64,000 nt of DNA from positions 231,968-295,967 of the forward strand of contig NZ_SSBK01000006.1 of the NCBI RefSeq assembly GCF_004795035.1, written 5' to 3'. Under the pieces are notes generated by a model. That model was not told the DNA's origin, did no database searches, and worked only from the letters and a program-made list of their open reading frames with translations. The position numbers and the translations under genes are program-made. This DNA comes from Streptomyces sp. A0958. Lineage in GTDB: Bacteria > Actinomycetota > Actinomycetes > Streptomycetales > Streptomycetaceae. Below, piece by piece: positions 31,656 to 40,928 of this stretch. Positions within the stretch are counted from its first letter, which is position 1. Each line of letters opens with the position of its first letter.

Positions 31656-32450
31656 ATGCACCGATCAGCCTCGCGACTCCCCCGCATACTCGCCTGCGCC
31701 GCCGTCCCGGTGATGCTCGTCGTCGCCGGCTGCTCGTCGGACTCCGACGGCAAGAAGGAGGCGGACTCGTCCGCTTCGGCCTCGCCGGAGGCGACGAAGT
31801 CGGAACCGGCCGTCGAGGCGGCGAAGTTCGCCGAGCTGCCGGACCCCTGCGCGTCGGTCAAGGCGAAGACCGTCAAGTCCCTGGTGCCCTCGGCCAAGAG
31901 CGCGAAGGGCACCCGCGGCAAGTCCAGCGACTCCTCGGCCCGGGGCAGCTGTTCCTGGAACGGCCTGGCCGACAAGGGCGTCAAGGGCTCCCAGTACCGC
32001 TGGCTGGACGTCGGCTTCACCCGCTTCACCTCGGACCAGACCCTGGGCAGCGGGGCCTCGCGCGCCGGGGACGACTTCGCCAAGCAGGTCGGCAAGGCCC
32101 AGGCGACGGACGGCGCGAAGAACGTCAAGTCCGCCCCCGTCACCGGCTTCGGCGACCAGGCGACCAAGATCACGTATGACGTGACCAAGACGGGCGAGGA
32201 CTTCAGGTACACGACGATCGTCGCCCGTACGGGGAACGTGGTCGTCGTCGTCAACTACAACGGCGCGGGTTACGCGGGCTCGAAGACCCCCACCGCCGAG
32301 ACCGTCCTGAAGGGCGCCACGATGGCGGCCAAGGACGCGGTCGCCGCCGTCGCCGACGCCAACGGCAGCAAGGAGGAGCCCAGCGGCTCCCCGGAGCCGA
32401 AGACCTCCAACTCCCCCAGTTCGTCGGCCAAGTCCAAGAAGTCGGACTGA
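31656..32450 (+). CDS. DUF3558-type lipoprotein, paralogue of the preceding gene
   Basis: 264 aa, ATG 31656, AAGGA nine bases upstream. Signal and lipobox read ILACAAVPVMLVVAGCSSDS. The mature part begins with a Lys/Glu/Ser-rich linker. It continues ELPDPCASVKAKTVKSLVPS, RGSCSWNGLADKGVKGSQYR, WLDVGFTRFTSD and TTIVARTGNVVVVVNYNGAG. The DPC...LVP and SCSW positions match those of the upstream lipoprotein (DAC...LPG, GCRW), so the two probably arose by duplication. The C-terminal 35 residues are Ser/Lys/Pro-rich. Function is unknown; the pair may bind a ligand or other surface component. Confidence 0.85.
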   Translation: MHRSASRLPRILACAAVPVMLVVAGCSSDSDGKKEADSSASASPEATKSEPAVEAAKFAELPDPCASVKAKTVKSLVPSAKSAKGTRGKSSDSSARGSCSWNGLADKGVKGSQYRWLDVGFTRFTSDQTLGSGASRAGDDFAKQVGKAQATDGAKNVKSAPVTGFGDQATKITYDVTKTGEDFRYTTIVARTGNVVVVVNYNGAGYAGSKTPTAETVLKGATMAAKDAVAAVADANGSKEEPSGSPEPKTSNSPSSSAKSKKSD

Positions 32451-32568
32451 CACCCGGGACCGGCCTTCTCCCCTCCCCCCGCGACACCCCTCGCACACAT
32501 GTGCCAGGCTGTGCCCGCCGGAAACAAGCCAAGGGCACGAGGACAAGGGAACAGGGAGGGGATGGGGG

Positions 32569-34020
32569 GTGGCTGCGATGCAGCTGACGCGCACGCATCG
32601 CGTGCTGATCGGGTTGGTGGTGGCCGGCGCGGTGCTGATCGCCGCGATCGGCTTCGCCGGTTCCTACGCGGCGGTGCGCGAGCTGGCCCTGCAGAAGGGG
32701 TTCGGGGACTTCTCGCTGGTCTTCCCGATCGGCATCGACGCGGGCATCTGCGTCCTGCTGGCCCTGGACCTGCTGCTGACCTGGCTGCGCATCCCCTTCC
32801 CGCTGCTGCGGCAGACGGCCTGGCTCCTGACGGCCGCGACCATCGCGTTCAACGGCGCCGCGGCCTGGCCCGACCCGCTCGGCGTCGGCATGCACGCCGT
32901 GATCCCGGTCCTGTTCGTGGTCTCCGTCGAGGCCGCCCGCCACGCGGTGGGCCGGATCGCGGACATCACCGCCGACAAGCACATGGAAGGCGTCCGCCTC
33001 ACCCGCTGGCTCCTCTCCCCCGTCCCCACCTTCCGCCTCTGGCGCCGCATGAAGCTGTGGGAGCTGCGCAGTTACGAGCAGGTCATCAAGCTCGAACAGG
33101 ACCGGCTGATCTATCAGGCCCGCCTCCAGGCCCGCTACGGCCGCAACTGGCGCCGCAAGGCGCCCGTCGAGGCCCTGATGCCGCTCCGCCTCGCGAAGTA
33201 CGGCATCCCGCTGGCCGAAACCGGCCCCGCCGGCCTGGCCGCCGCCGGCATCGAACCGGCCCTCCTCCCCCCGGCCCCGGCCCCCGCCGTCGTGGAGACG
33301 GCCCAGCAGCACCCCGAACTCCCCCGGACCGCCCACCCGGAAGCTCCCGCAGGCCCCCCGGCCCCCACAGCTGCCACAGCCCCCCAGGACCACCAGCAGC
33401 CGCAGCCGCAGCAGCAGCCCCACGAGCACCAGCAGCCCCAGCCGCACCAGCAGCCCGAGGACCACCCCCAGGCGGCCCAGGCCCCCCAGCAGCCCGCCTC
33501 CGACGAGAACCCCTGGTTCCCGGCGCAGGCGACCGCCAAGGTCTACGAGGGCGGGTACGACCCGGGCTACGAAGGCCCCGAGCCCGCCCCGCTCCAGGTC
33601 CCCTCGGGCCCCAACGGCCGCACCCGCCCCCTGGGCAACGTGGGAACGGTGGGCAGCACCGCCCCAGACGCCCTCACCGAGCAGCAGTTCCCGCAGCAAC
33701 CGCTCCCGCAGCAGCACATCCAGCCGCCGCACATCCAGCAGCCGCTGCCGGAGCAGCCCGTGACCGAGGCCGCCGAGGAATGGGCCGAGGAATGGGCGCA
33801 GGAGGACGCGGAGTTCAGCGAGATCGCGTACGAGGTGTTCGCGGCGTTCGTGACCGAGAACCATGACTACCCGAGCATCGCGGTGCTCGACATACACCTG
33901 TCGGACGGGCACAACGTGCGGCACCCGCGCAGCGAGGCCCTGATCCGGCAGCTGATGCCGCTGTTCAAGGAGCGCTACGCCGCGGAGCAGGCAGAGCTCG
34001 AAGCCGACCACATCGCCTGA
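32569..34020 (+). CDS. DUF2637 membrane protein (Spd-like) with Gln/Pro-rich linker
   Basis: 483 aa from GTG 32569 (ATG 32578 is an alternative). The N-terminal DUF2637 region has four helices: THRVLIGLVVAGAVLIAAIG, LVFPIGIDAGICVLLALDLL, AWLLTAATIAFNGAAAW and GMHAVIPVLFVVSVEAARHA. It is followed by a basic stretch SPVPTFRLWRRMKLWELRSY. Residues ~220-400 are a Pro/Gln-rich disordered linker. The C-terminal ~70 residues form a helical domain with FSEIAYEVFAAFVTENHDYP and LIRQLMPLFKERY, resembling a helix-turn-helix. DUF2637 occurs in streptomycete proteins including conjugation-associated Spd proteins; no other transfer genes are here, so this is likely a chromosomal relative. Confidence 0.85.
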   Translation: MAAMQLTRTHRVLIGLVVAGAVLIAAIGFAGSYAAVRELALQKGFGDFSLVFPIGIDAGICVLLALDLLLTWLRIPFPLLRQTAWLLTAATIAFNGAAAWPDPLGVGMHAVIPVLFVVSVEAARHAVGRIADITADKHMEGVRLTRWLLSPVPTFRLWRRMKLWELRSYEQVIKLEQDRLIYQARLQARYGRNWRRKAPVEALMPLRLAKYGIPLAETGPAGLAAAGIEPALLPPAPAPAVVETAQQHPELPRTAHPEAPAGPPAPTAATAPQDHQQPQPQQQPHEHQQPQPHQQPEDHPQAAQAPQQPASDENPWFPAQATAKVYEGGYDPGYEGPEPAPLQVPSGPNGRTRPLGNVGTVGSTAPDALTEQQFPQQPLPQQHIQPPHIQQPLPEQPVTEAAEEWAEEWAQEDAEFSEIAYEVFAAFVTENHDYPSIAVLDIHLSDGHNVRHPRSEALIRQLMPLFKERYAAEQAELEADHIA

Positions 34021-34044
34021 CCGGGGAACCACAGACGCAAAACC

Positions 34045-34080
34045 GAAGGGCCGCCCCCCACCGCGGGGGGACGGCCCTTC
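34045..34080. terminator. Stem-loop between DUF2637 gene and lysS
   Basis: GAAGGGCCG-CCCCCC pairs with GGGGGG-A-CGGCCCTTC, about 15 bp with a single bulge and a five-base loop. It lies between convergent genes and can serve both. Confidence 0.8.
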
Positions 34081-34095
34081 AGCGCATCCGCGCGC

Positions 34096-35853
34096 TCACG
34101 CGCCCAGCAGCCTCCGCACCCGGTCCGCCCCGACCGCGAGCAGCAGCGTGGGCAGGCGGGGCCCCGTGTCACGGCTGACGAGCAGCCGGTACAGCAGGGC
34201 GAAGAAGGACCGCTGGGCGGTCTTCAGCTCGGGCGTCGGCTTCGCGTCCGGCTCCAGACCGGCGAGGACCTTCGGCACGCCGTAGACGAGGGTGGTCAGC
34301 CCGTCCAGGGACCAGTGCGTGTCCAGCCCCTCGATCAGCAGCCGCAGCGACTCGCGGCCCTGCTCGTCGAGCGAGCCCAGCAGGTCCTTGTCCGGCTCGT
34401 CGCGGACGACGGTGCGGGCCTCGGCCGGGACCTGGGTGGTGATCCAGGACTCGGCGCGGTCGAGGCGCGGCCGGGCCTCGTCCAGCGAGGTCAGCGGGTT
34501 CGCCGGGTCCAGCTCGCTGAGAATGCGCAGCGTCTGGTCCTCCGCACCGGCCGTGATGTCGGCGACGGAGGCGAGGGTGCGGTACGGCAGCGGGCGCGGC
34601 GTGCTCGGCAGCTCACCGGCCGCGGTGCCGACCGCGCGGGCGTACGCGGCGGCGTCGGCCGGCAGCACGGAGCCGTCGGCGACCTTGCGGCCCAGCGAGT
34701 CCCACTCGTCGTAGAGCCGCTGGATCTCCTGGTCGAAGGCGATCTTGAAGGACTGGTTGGGCTTGCGGCGGGCGTAGAGCCAGCGCAGCAGCGGCGCCTC
34801 CATGATCTTCAGCGCGTCGGCCGGGGTCGGCACGCCGCCCTTGCTGGAGGACATCTTGGCCATGCCGGAGATGCCGACGAAGGCGTACATCGGGCCGATC
34901 GGCTGGACGCCGTCGAAGATCTCGCGGACGATCTGGCCGCCGACGACGAAGGAGGAGCCGGGCGAGGAGTGGTCGACGCCCGAGGGCTCGAAGATCACGC
35001 CCTCGTACGCCCAGCGCATCGGCCAGTCGACCTTCCAGACCAGCTTGCCGCGGTTGAACTCGCTCAGGCGGACCGTTTCGGCGAAGCCGCAGGCCGAGCA
35101 GGCGTAGTTCAGCTCGGTGGAGTCGTCGTCGTACGAGGTGACGGTGGTGAGGTCCTTCTCGCAGTTGCCGCAGTAGGGCTTGTACGGGAAGTAGCCAGCG
35201 GAACCGCCGCTGCCGTCGTCCTCGCTCGCCGCGCCGGAACCGGCCTCGGCCTCCAGCTCGGCTTCGTCCACCTTCTTCTGCTGCTGCGGCTTCTTGCCGC
35301 CCTTGGCACCGCCGGCCGCCGGGTCCTTCTTGGTGCGGTAGCGGTCGAGGACGGCGTCGATGTCGGCGCGGTGGCGCATCGCGTGCAGGATCTGCTCGCG
35401 GTAGGTGCCCGCGAGGTACTGCTCGGTCTGGCTGATGCCGTCGTACTCGACGCCCAGCTCGTCCAGGGACGCGGTCATCGCGGCCTTGAAGTGCTCGGCC
35501 CAGTTCGGATACGAGGACCCGGCGGGCGCGGGCACCGAGGTCAGCGGCTTGCCGATGTGCTCGGCCCAGGTCTCGTCCACGCCCGGGACGCCGTTCGGCA
35601 CCTTGCGGTAGCGGTCGTAGTCGTCCCAGGAGATCAGGTGCCGCACGGTGTGGCCGCGGCGGCGGATCTCGTCGGCGACCAGGTGCGGGGTCATGACCTC
35701 GCGGAGGTTGCCGAGGTGGATCGGGCCCGACGGGGAGAGGCCGGAGGCGACGACGACCGGTTTGCCAGGCGCACGACGCTCCGATTCGGCGATGACCTCG
35801 TCCGCGAAGCGGGAGACCCAGTCGGTCTCGGTGCTGCTCTGACTCTGAGCCAC
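34096..35853 (-). CDS. lysS: Lysine--tRNA ligase, class I (archaeal type)
   Basis: 585 aa from GTG 35853 with GAAGGA about ten bases upstream. It charges tRNA-Lys with lysine. The class I signature sequences are SGLSPSGPIHLGNLREVMTP (HIGH-like HLGN) and ISGMAKMSSSKGGVPTPADA (KMSKS-like KMSSS). A central insertion (~145-200) is Lys/Glu/Ser-rich, followed by a zinc-ribbon-like pair PYCGNCEKDLTTV and CSACGFAETVRL. Class I LysRS is mainly archaeal but also present in some bacteria, including actinobacteria. The gene is divergent from argS with a 177-bp gap. The open frame continues upstream through the antisense of argS, but that is only a high-G+C shadow. Confidence 0.95.
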   Translation of the reverse strand: MAQSQSSTETDWVSRFADEVIAESERRAPGKPVVVASGLSPSGPIHLGNLREVMTPHLVADEIRRRGHTVRHLISWDDYDRYRKVPNGVPGVDETWAEHIGKPLTSVPAPAGSSYPNWAEHFKAAMTASLDELGVEYDGISQTEQYLAGTYREQILHAMRHRADIDAVLDRYRTKKDPAAGGAKGGKKPQQQKKVDEAELEAEAGSGAASEDDGSGGSAGYFPYKPYCGNCEKDLTTVTSYDDDSTELNYACSACGFAETVRLSEFNRGKLVWKVDWPMRWAYEGVIFEPSGVDHSSPGSSFVVGGQIVREIFDGVQPIGPMYAFVGISGMAKMSSSKGGVPTPADALKIMEAPLLRWLYARRKPNQSFKIAFDQEIQRLYDEWDSLGRKVADGSVLPADAAAYARAVGTAAGELPSTPRPLPYRTLASVADITAGAEDQTLRILSELDPANPLTSLDEARPRLDRAESWITTQVPAEARTVVRDEPDKDLLGSLDEQGRESLRLLIEGLDTHWSLDGLTTLVYGVPKVLAGLEPDAKPTPELKTAQRSFFALLYRLLVSRDTGPRLPTLLLAVGADRVRRLLGA

Positions 35854-36030
35854 GGTCGGCACGTCCTTCTCTCGGGTAGGACTCGTAGGGGCACCGCCCA
35901 TTCTCCCAGGTGCGGCCCGCAGCGCGAAAACGGCTTTACGGGGCCCTGCGGCACGGGCGGAAAACCCGTTTACACGCCGTGGGATACTTGAGGTCATCCC
36001 TTGTACCCCTACGGAAACGGCAGCCAGCTC

Positions 36031-37800
36031 ATGGCCTCGGTCAATTCCCTCGCTTCCACGCTCCAGCAGCAGCTGGCGGACGCCCTGACGGCAGCACTGC
36101 CGGAGGCCGGCACCGCGGACCCGCTGCTGCGCCGAAGCGACCGGGCCGACTTCCAGGCCAACGGCATCCTGGCGCTCGCCAAGAAGCTCAAGGGCAACCC
36201 GCGCGAGCTGGCCGACCGGGTCACGGCCGCCCTCCCGGCCTCCGAGCTGATCAAGGACATCGAGGTCTCCGGCCCCGGCTTCCTGAACGTCACGCTCACC
36301 GACCGGGCGATCACCGAGACCCTCGCGGCGCGCGCCGCCGACGGCGACCGGCTCGGCATCCCGGCGAACGACGCGGCGGGCACCACCGTCATCGACTACG
36401 CCCAGCCGAACGTGGCCAAGGAGATGCACGTGGGCCACCTGCGGTCCGCCGTGATCGGTGACGCGATGGTGCAGATCCTGGAGTTCACCGGCGAGTCCGT
36501 GGTCCGGCGCCACCACATCGGTGACTGGGGCACCCAGTTCGGCATGCTCATCCAGTACCTCATCGAGCACCCGGACCAGCTGGACCACGAGGGCGGCAAG
36601 GAGGACGGCGAGGCCGCCATGTCCTCGCTCAACCGGCTCTACAAGGCGTCCAGGGCCCTGTTCGACTCGGACGAGGAGTTCAAGGCCCGCTCCCGGGACC
36701 GGGTGGTCGCGCTCCAGGCCGGGGACGCGGAGACGCTGGCCATGTGGCAGCGGTTCGTGGACGAGTCGAAGATCTACTTCTACTCGGTCTTCGACAAGCT
36801 CGACATGGAGATCAGCGACCCCGACATCGTCGGCGAGTCCGGGTACAACGACATGCTGGAGGAGACCTGCCGCATCCTGGAGGAGACGGGCGTCGCCGTC
36901 CGCTCCGAGGGTGCGCTCTGCGTCTTCTTCGACGACGTGCTGGGCCCCGACGGCAACAAGGTCCCGCTGATCGTCAAGAAGACCAACGGCGGCTACGGCT
37001 ACGCGGCGACCGACCTCTCCGCGATCCGCGACCGGGTGCGGAACCTCAAGGCGGACACCCTGCTGTACGTGGTGGACGCGCGGCAGTCCCTGCACTTCAA
37101 GATGGTCTTCGAGACGGCCCGCCGGGCCGGCTGGCTGAACGACGACGTCAAGGCGCACCAGCTCGCCTTCGGCACGGTGCTCGGCAAGGACGGCAAGCCG
37201 TTCAAGACCCGTGAGGGCGTCACGGTCCGGCTGGAGGACCTGCTGGACGAGGCGGTCGAGCGGGCGACGGCCGTGGTCCGGGAGAAGGCCGAGAAGGTGG
37301 GCCTGTCCGAGGAGGAGATCGTCGAGAACGGCCGGTACGTCGGCGTGGGCGCCGTGAAGTACGCGGACCTGTCGACCTCCGCCGTGCGGGACTACAAGTT
37401 CGACCTGGACCAGATGGTGTCGCTGAACGGCGACACGTCGGTGTACCTCCAGTACGCGTACGCGCGCATCCGGTCGATCCTGCGCAGGGCCGGGGACGCG
37501 AAGCCGGTCGCGCACCCGGAGCTGGAGCTGGCGCCGGCGGAGCGGGCGCTCGGCCTGCACCTGGACCAGTTCGGCGAGGTGCTGGCGGAGGTGGCCACCG
37601 GCTACGAGCCGCACAAGCTGGCCGCGTACCTCTACCAGCTCGCGTCGCTCTTCACGACGTTCTACGACCAGTGCCACGTCCTGAGCGAGGACAACCCGGC
37701 CGAGGTCGTGGAGAACCGGCTGTTCCTCTGCGACCTCACCGCCCGCACCCTGCACAAGGGCATGGCGCTGCTCGGCATCCGGACCCCCGAACGGCTCTGA
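36031..37800 (+). CDS. argS: Arginine--tRNA ligase
   Basis: 589 aa from ATG 36031 (a TTG at 36001 extends it without support). It attaches arginine to tRNA-Arg. An N-terminal Add1 domain ([20 protein letters not shown]) comes first. The HIGH-type motif is [20 protein letters not shown], and [19 protein letters not shown] and [20 protein letters not shown] follow. As in many ArgRS, the KMSKS loop is degenerate (near [20 protein letters not shown]). The C-terminal anticodon-binding helices end [20 protein letters not shown]. The pairing with divergent lysS is a conserved actinobacterial arrangement, from memory. Confidence 0.96.
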   Translation: MASVNSLASTLQQQLADALTAALPEAGTADPLLRRSDRADFQANGILALAKKLKGNPRELADRVTAALPASELIKDIEVSGPGFLNVTLTDRAITETLAARAADGDRLGIPANDAAGTTVIDYAQPNVAKEMHVGHLRSAVIGDAMVQILEFTGESVVRRHHIGDWGTQFGMLIQYLIEHPDQLDHEGGKEDGEAAMSSLNRLYKASRALFDSDEEFKARSRDRVVALQAGDAETLAMWQRFVDESKIYFYSVFDKLDMEISDPDIVGESGYNDMLEETCRILEETGVAVRSEGALCVFFDDVLGPDGNKVPLIVKKTNGGYGYAATDLSAIRDRVRNLKADTLLYVVDARQSLHFKMVFETARRAGWLNDDVKAHQLAFGTVLGKDGKPFKTREGVTVRLEDLLDEAVERATAVVREKAEKVGLSEEEIVENGRYVGVGAVKYADLSTSAVRDYKFDLDQMVSLNGDTSVYLQYAYARIRSILRRAGDAKPVAHPELELAPAERALGLHLDQFGEVLAEVATGYEPHKLAAYLYQLASLFTTFYDQCHVLSEDNPAEVVENRLFLCDLTARTLHKGMALLGIRTPERL

Positions 37801-37824
37801 GCACACCGGCGCACGCCGTAAGCG

Positions 37825-37869
37825 GAAGGCGGGGCCCGGCAGCACTCCGGTGCGCCGGGCCCCGCCTTT
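37825..37869 (+). terminator. Stem-loop terminator after argS
   Basis: AAGGCGGGGCCCGGC pairs perfectly with GCCGGGCCCCGCCTT (15-bp stem), followed by TTC. It lies 25 bases past the argS stop. Confidence 0.85.
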
Positions 37870-37964
37870 CTCGGATGCCCCCGAAATTATTCGGGTACGC
37901 AACGCGTCTCGGGGGCAAAAGAAGAATTCAGGCCGTTCGACGAACCTTTCTCTGGGGGCGAAAG

Positions 37965-38381
37965 ATGAGTGACCATTGCACAGCACATGACCCGCCTTCG
38001 CCGGAGGCCATTACCGAGACCGTGCCCCCGCCGGCGAAAGCGGCCGAAGCCCGTGCGGCGGCTGTCGCATTCGTGGAAGCGCTCGATCCCCTGCCCTCGC
38101 CCTCGGCGGCCCAGGACCTGCTGCTGCTCGTCTCGGAGCTGGTGACGAACGCGGTACGCCACGCCGGGGCCGTCACCGCCCTGGCGTTCGGAGCCGACGA
38201 GAAGGCGCTGTACGTACAGGTCGCCGACCCCAGCCCCGACAGCCCGCAGCAGCGCGTCCCGGACATGAGCGGCGCGGCCGGAGGTTTCGGCTGGCCGCTG
38301 GTCCTGAAATTGGCCAGGAAAGTCACCGTCCGGAACCACATGGGCCAGGGAAAGATCATCAGCGCGACAATGGCCCGCTGA
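37965..38381 (+). CDS. HATPase_c ATP-binding protein (anti-sigma/RsbW-like)
   Basis: 138 aa from ATG 37965, preceded by GGGGGCG. It has the Bergerat ATP-binding fold common to streptomycete anti-sigma factor kinases. The N box is LLLLVSELVTNAVRHAGAVT, DAL-type Asp occurs in VQVADPSPDSPQ, and the G box is GGFGWPLVLKLARKVTVRNH. There is no histidine kinase phosphoacceptor domain. Such proteins usually bind sigma factors or regulators and act in switching; targets are often encoded elsewhere. No anti-anti-sigma gene lies adjacent. The gene stands alone between argS and the next membrane protein. Confidence 0.88.
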   Translation: MSDHCTAHDPPSPEAITETVPPPAKAAEARAAAVAFVEALDPLPSPSAAQDLLLLVSELVTNAVRHAGAVTALAFGADEKALYVQVADPSPDSPQQRVPDMSGAAGGFGWPLVLKLARKVTVRNHMGQGKIISATMAR

Positions 38382-38520
38382 CCCCCCACTCGCTTTCCCG
38401 GGAAAACGAAAGGCGTACCCCGCGGCATCGTCACCCAAATGGCGTTGACCGCGCGCCCCGCCGCAGGGGATGGTGACGCGTCCGGTGAGCACCGGACGCG
38501 TCACCAGGGGTGGGGATCAC

Positions 38521-40032
38521 ATGCAGGACGCCGGGCAGACGAACACGCCCGAAACGGCACCGCCGCCGGAGGGACCGAGACCGGAGCCCGGGGCACGGGC
38601 CGCGTCCGAGGCCGCCGCGGCAGCCGTCCGGGAAGCCCTCCGGAGCAAGCGCCCGGCGGCCGCCCGCGAGCAGGCCGCCGCCGCGCTGGAGGCGTACGGC
38701 CCCGACCCCGACCTGTACCTCCTGCTGGGCCAGGCGCACGTCGCCGAGGACGAGGACGACCACGACGACGAGGCCGAACGCGCCTACCGCCGGGGGCTCG
38801 ACGCCTTTCCCGACCACCTTGCCCTGCTCACCGCGTACGCCGAACTCTGCCGGGCGGCCGACGCGCTGGACCGCCCCGGCCGCCACGCCCGCGCCGACCG
38901 TCTCATGGCCCGCGTCGCCGAACTGGCCCCCGGCTCACCGGAAGCGCTCCGGCTCAGCGACCCGGCCCCGGTCTGGGCCGCACAGCCCCCGACGCCCCGC
39001 CTCTCCGTCTCCCACACCCAGCGCCACGACGTCCGCAGCGCCCTGGCCGCCGCTCCGAACCTGGCGGAGGCGGCCCGCCGAGCCGACGAGGAGGCGGGGC
39101 AGCACCCGTACGACCTGCGTCTGGCCATCCGTGCCGAAACGCTCACCGCGTTCCTCCACCCCGGCCGGAGGCTGCTCCTGGGCCAGGTCAGGGCCCCGTA
39201 TCTGAGCGTGCTCGCCGTCCTGGCCGTGGGCGCCGTCGCCCTCGTCCCCGAGTCGGCCGCGCCCTGGTCGATGTGGGCGGGGGCCGCCGCGCTCCTCACC
39301 CTCGTCCCGTACCGCCTGCTCGCCGTCCTGGAGAGCGGCGCCCGTTCCCGCGCCGTCCACCGCACACCGCCGCTCCCGGAGGGCGCGCCCGAACCGGCGA
39401 GTCCCCTGCCCCCGCCGCCCCCGCCCGGCGCCCGGGACTTCGTGCTGCTGGGCACGGCCCTCACCCTGGCGGTGTTCGCGGTGGTCTCGCCGCTGGCGCT
39501 CAAGTACCCGGCGGACACGAGCTATCCGCACTACACGGCGACGGCACCGAAGACGTTCCGGGGCGCCCCGCTGTTCTCCGCCGTCCCGGTGGTGGACGGC
39601 GTCAGCTCGGACATGGCCTCGCTGTGGACCCAGGCCCTGAACGCCGAGGGCGCGTTCGCCTACGTCTACGGCGACCTCGCGGACCCGGATGGCCCCATCG
39701 GCCCGGCCGCCCTCGTCTTCGGCGCGGTGGGCGACTTCCGCAACACCCCCGACAAAGCCCTCAAGGGCTACGAACTGGGGCTCGCCGAGTCGGACTCGAC
39801 CATCGACGGGGTCTGGAAGCCGGACCCGGGTCCGGACGGCCGCCGGCTCCGCTGCGTCTCGTACGCGAACGACTCGGAGACCCCCGGCTCCCGCGTGGCG
39901 TGCAGCTGGGTGGACAACGGCAGTTACGGCACGGTCGTCATGAACGAGCCCGGTCTCGACCACGAGACCGCCACGAAGGCCGTCCGCACGGCCCTGGACG
40001 CGGCTCTGCTTCGCGATGATCGCGCACTGTAA
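38521..40032 (+). CDS. Membrane protein with TPR-like N-terminus, function unknown
   Basis: 503 aa from ATG 38521 (GTG upstream at 38470 is less likely). Residues ~30-160 are Ala/Glu-rich with TPR-like helical repeats (AAREQAAAALEAYGPDPDLY, EAERAYRRGLDAFPDHLALL). Then come helices VLAVLAVGAVALVPESAAPW, MWAGAAALLTLVPYRLLAVL and, after a Pro-rich loop, VLLGTALTLAVFAVVSPLAL. The C-terminal ~160 residues are probably outside the cell: they hold TAPKTFRGAPLFSAVPVVDG and RRLRCVSYANDSETPGSRVA, with Cys in RLRC and ACSW that may pair. I do not recognise a family. It precedes the XRE/DUF397 pair by 71 bp. Confidence 0.75.
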   Translation: MQDAGQTNTPETAPPPEGPRPEPGARAASEAAAAAVREALRSKRPAAAREQAAAALEAYGPDPDLYLLLGQAHVAEDEDDHDDEAERAYRRGLDAFPDHLALLTAYAELCRAADALDRPGRHARADRLMARVAELAPGSPEALRLSDPAPVWAAQPPTPRLSVSHTQRHDVRSALAAAPNLAEAARRADEEAGQHPYDLRLAIRAETLTAFLHPGRRLLLGQVRAPYLSVLAVLAVGAVALVPESAAPWSMWAGAAALLTLVPYRLLAVLESGARSRAVHRTPPLPEGAPEPASPLPPPPPPGARDFVLLGTALTLAVFAVVSPLALKYPADTSYPHYTATAPKTFRGAPLFSAVPVVDGVSSDMASLWTQALNAEGAFAYVYGDLADPDGPIGPAALVFGAVGDFRNTPDKALKGYELGLAESDSTIDGVWKPDPGPDGRRLRCVSYANDSETPGSRVACSWVDNGSYGTVVMNEPGLDHETATKAVRTALDAALLRDDRAL

Positions 40033-40103
40033 CCACCCGTACACGTATCTTGTACGGGTCGGGCGCGCGTGAAGCAGGGGCCCGGGTGGGGAGTGGGCTC
40101 CGT

Positions 40104-40928
40104 ATGCAAAAGAACAACCGCCTGCGCAAAGACGCGACGGCCAAGAAGCTCGTGGGCGCGCTGGTCGCCCGGTTCCGTCGGGCGAGCGGCCTGACTCAGC
40201 ATCAACTCGCTGACGAGGCCAACGTCCAGCCGGAAACCATCGCCTCCATCGAGCAGGGCCGCAGGAACCTGGTTCCCGCGCTGGCCCGTGTCCTGGACGC
40301 CATCCTGGACACCAAGGGGGCGCTCATCACGGCGCTGGAACACCTGCCGGAGACCGACCTGATCCCGGTCTGGGCCGAGGAGTACATGGACCTGGAGCAG
40401 GAGGCGCTGTCCCTGTCCTGGTACGACAACCAGCTGCTGCCGGGCCTGCTCCAGACCGAGGCGTACGCCCGCGCGGTCTTCCGCAACCGCGTCCCCGTCT
40501 TCAGCGAGGAGCAGATCGCGGACCAGACCGCGAACCGGCTGAAGCGCCAGGAGATCATGCACCGCGACAACCCGCCGACGATCAGCTTCGTGATCTGGGA
40601 GCCCGCGGTGAGGATGCAACTCCTCAGCGACGAGGAGCACATGGAGCAGCTGCGCCATCTCCGCCGCTGCGCCGACCTCCCGGGCGTCTGCATCCAGATC
40701 CTGCCCCTGAACCACCGGACGCACGCCGGTCTGAACGGCCCCTTCACCCTGCTCGAAACCCCGGACTTCCAGCGCGTCGGGTATTCCGAGACGCAGCGCG
40801 GCAGCCTGCTCATCTCCGACCCCGACGAGGTCAGCATCCTCGCGCAGAAGTATGCGATGCTGCGAGCCCAGGCCCTCACGCCTGAAGAGACGAGGGCCTT
40901 CTTGGACAGGTTGCTGGGAGAGCAATGA
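40104..40928 (+). CDS. XRE family regulator with DUF5753-like sensor domain
   Basis: 274 aa from ATG 40104 (GGGGAG ten bases upstream). The N-terminal helix-turn-helix is LVGALVARFRRASGLTQHQL, ADEANVQPETIASIEQGRRN. The C-terminal ~175 residues follow the DUF5753 pattern: VWAEEYMDLEQEALSLSWYD, NQLLPGLLQTEAYARAVF, RQEIMHRDNPPTISFVIWEP, HLRRCADLPGVCIQILPLNH and LNGPFTLLETPDFQRVGYSE. Proteins of this type pair with an adjacent DUF397 protein in streptomycetes. Some pairs regulate development or antibiotics, and they have been suggested to behave like toxin-antitoxin modules. The gene overlaps the DUF397 gene by 4 nt (ATGA), so the two are translationally coupled. Confidence 0.93.
   Translation: MQKNNRLRKDATAKKLVGALVARFRRASGLTQHQLADEANVQPETIASIEQGRRNLVPALARVLDAILDTKGALITALEHLPETDLIPVWAEEYMDLEQEALSLSWYDNQLLPGLLQTEAYARAVFRNRVPVFSEEQIADQTANRLKRQEIMHRDNPPTISFVIWEPAVRMQLLSDEEHMEQLRHLRRCADLPGVCIQILPLNHRTHAGLNGPFTLLETPDFQRVGYSETQRGSLLISDPDEVSILAQKYAMLRAQALTPEETRAFLDRLLGEQ

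Noticed and set aside
34096..37986. 1,296-residue minus-strand frame covering lysS and the antisense of argS
   Set aside because: Only the lysS part (to 35853) has protein motifs. The rest is a stop-free shadow of argS caused by high G+C content.
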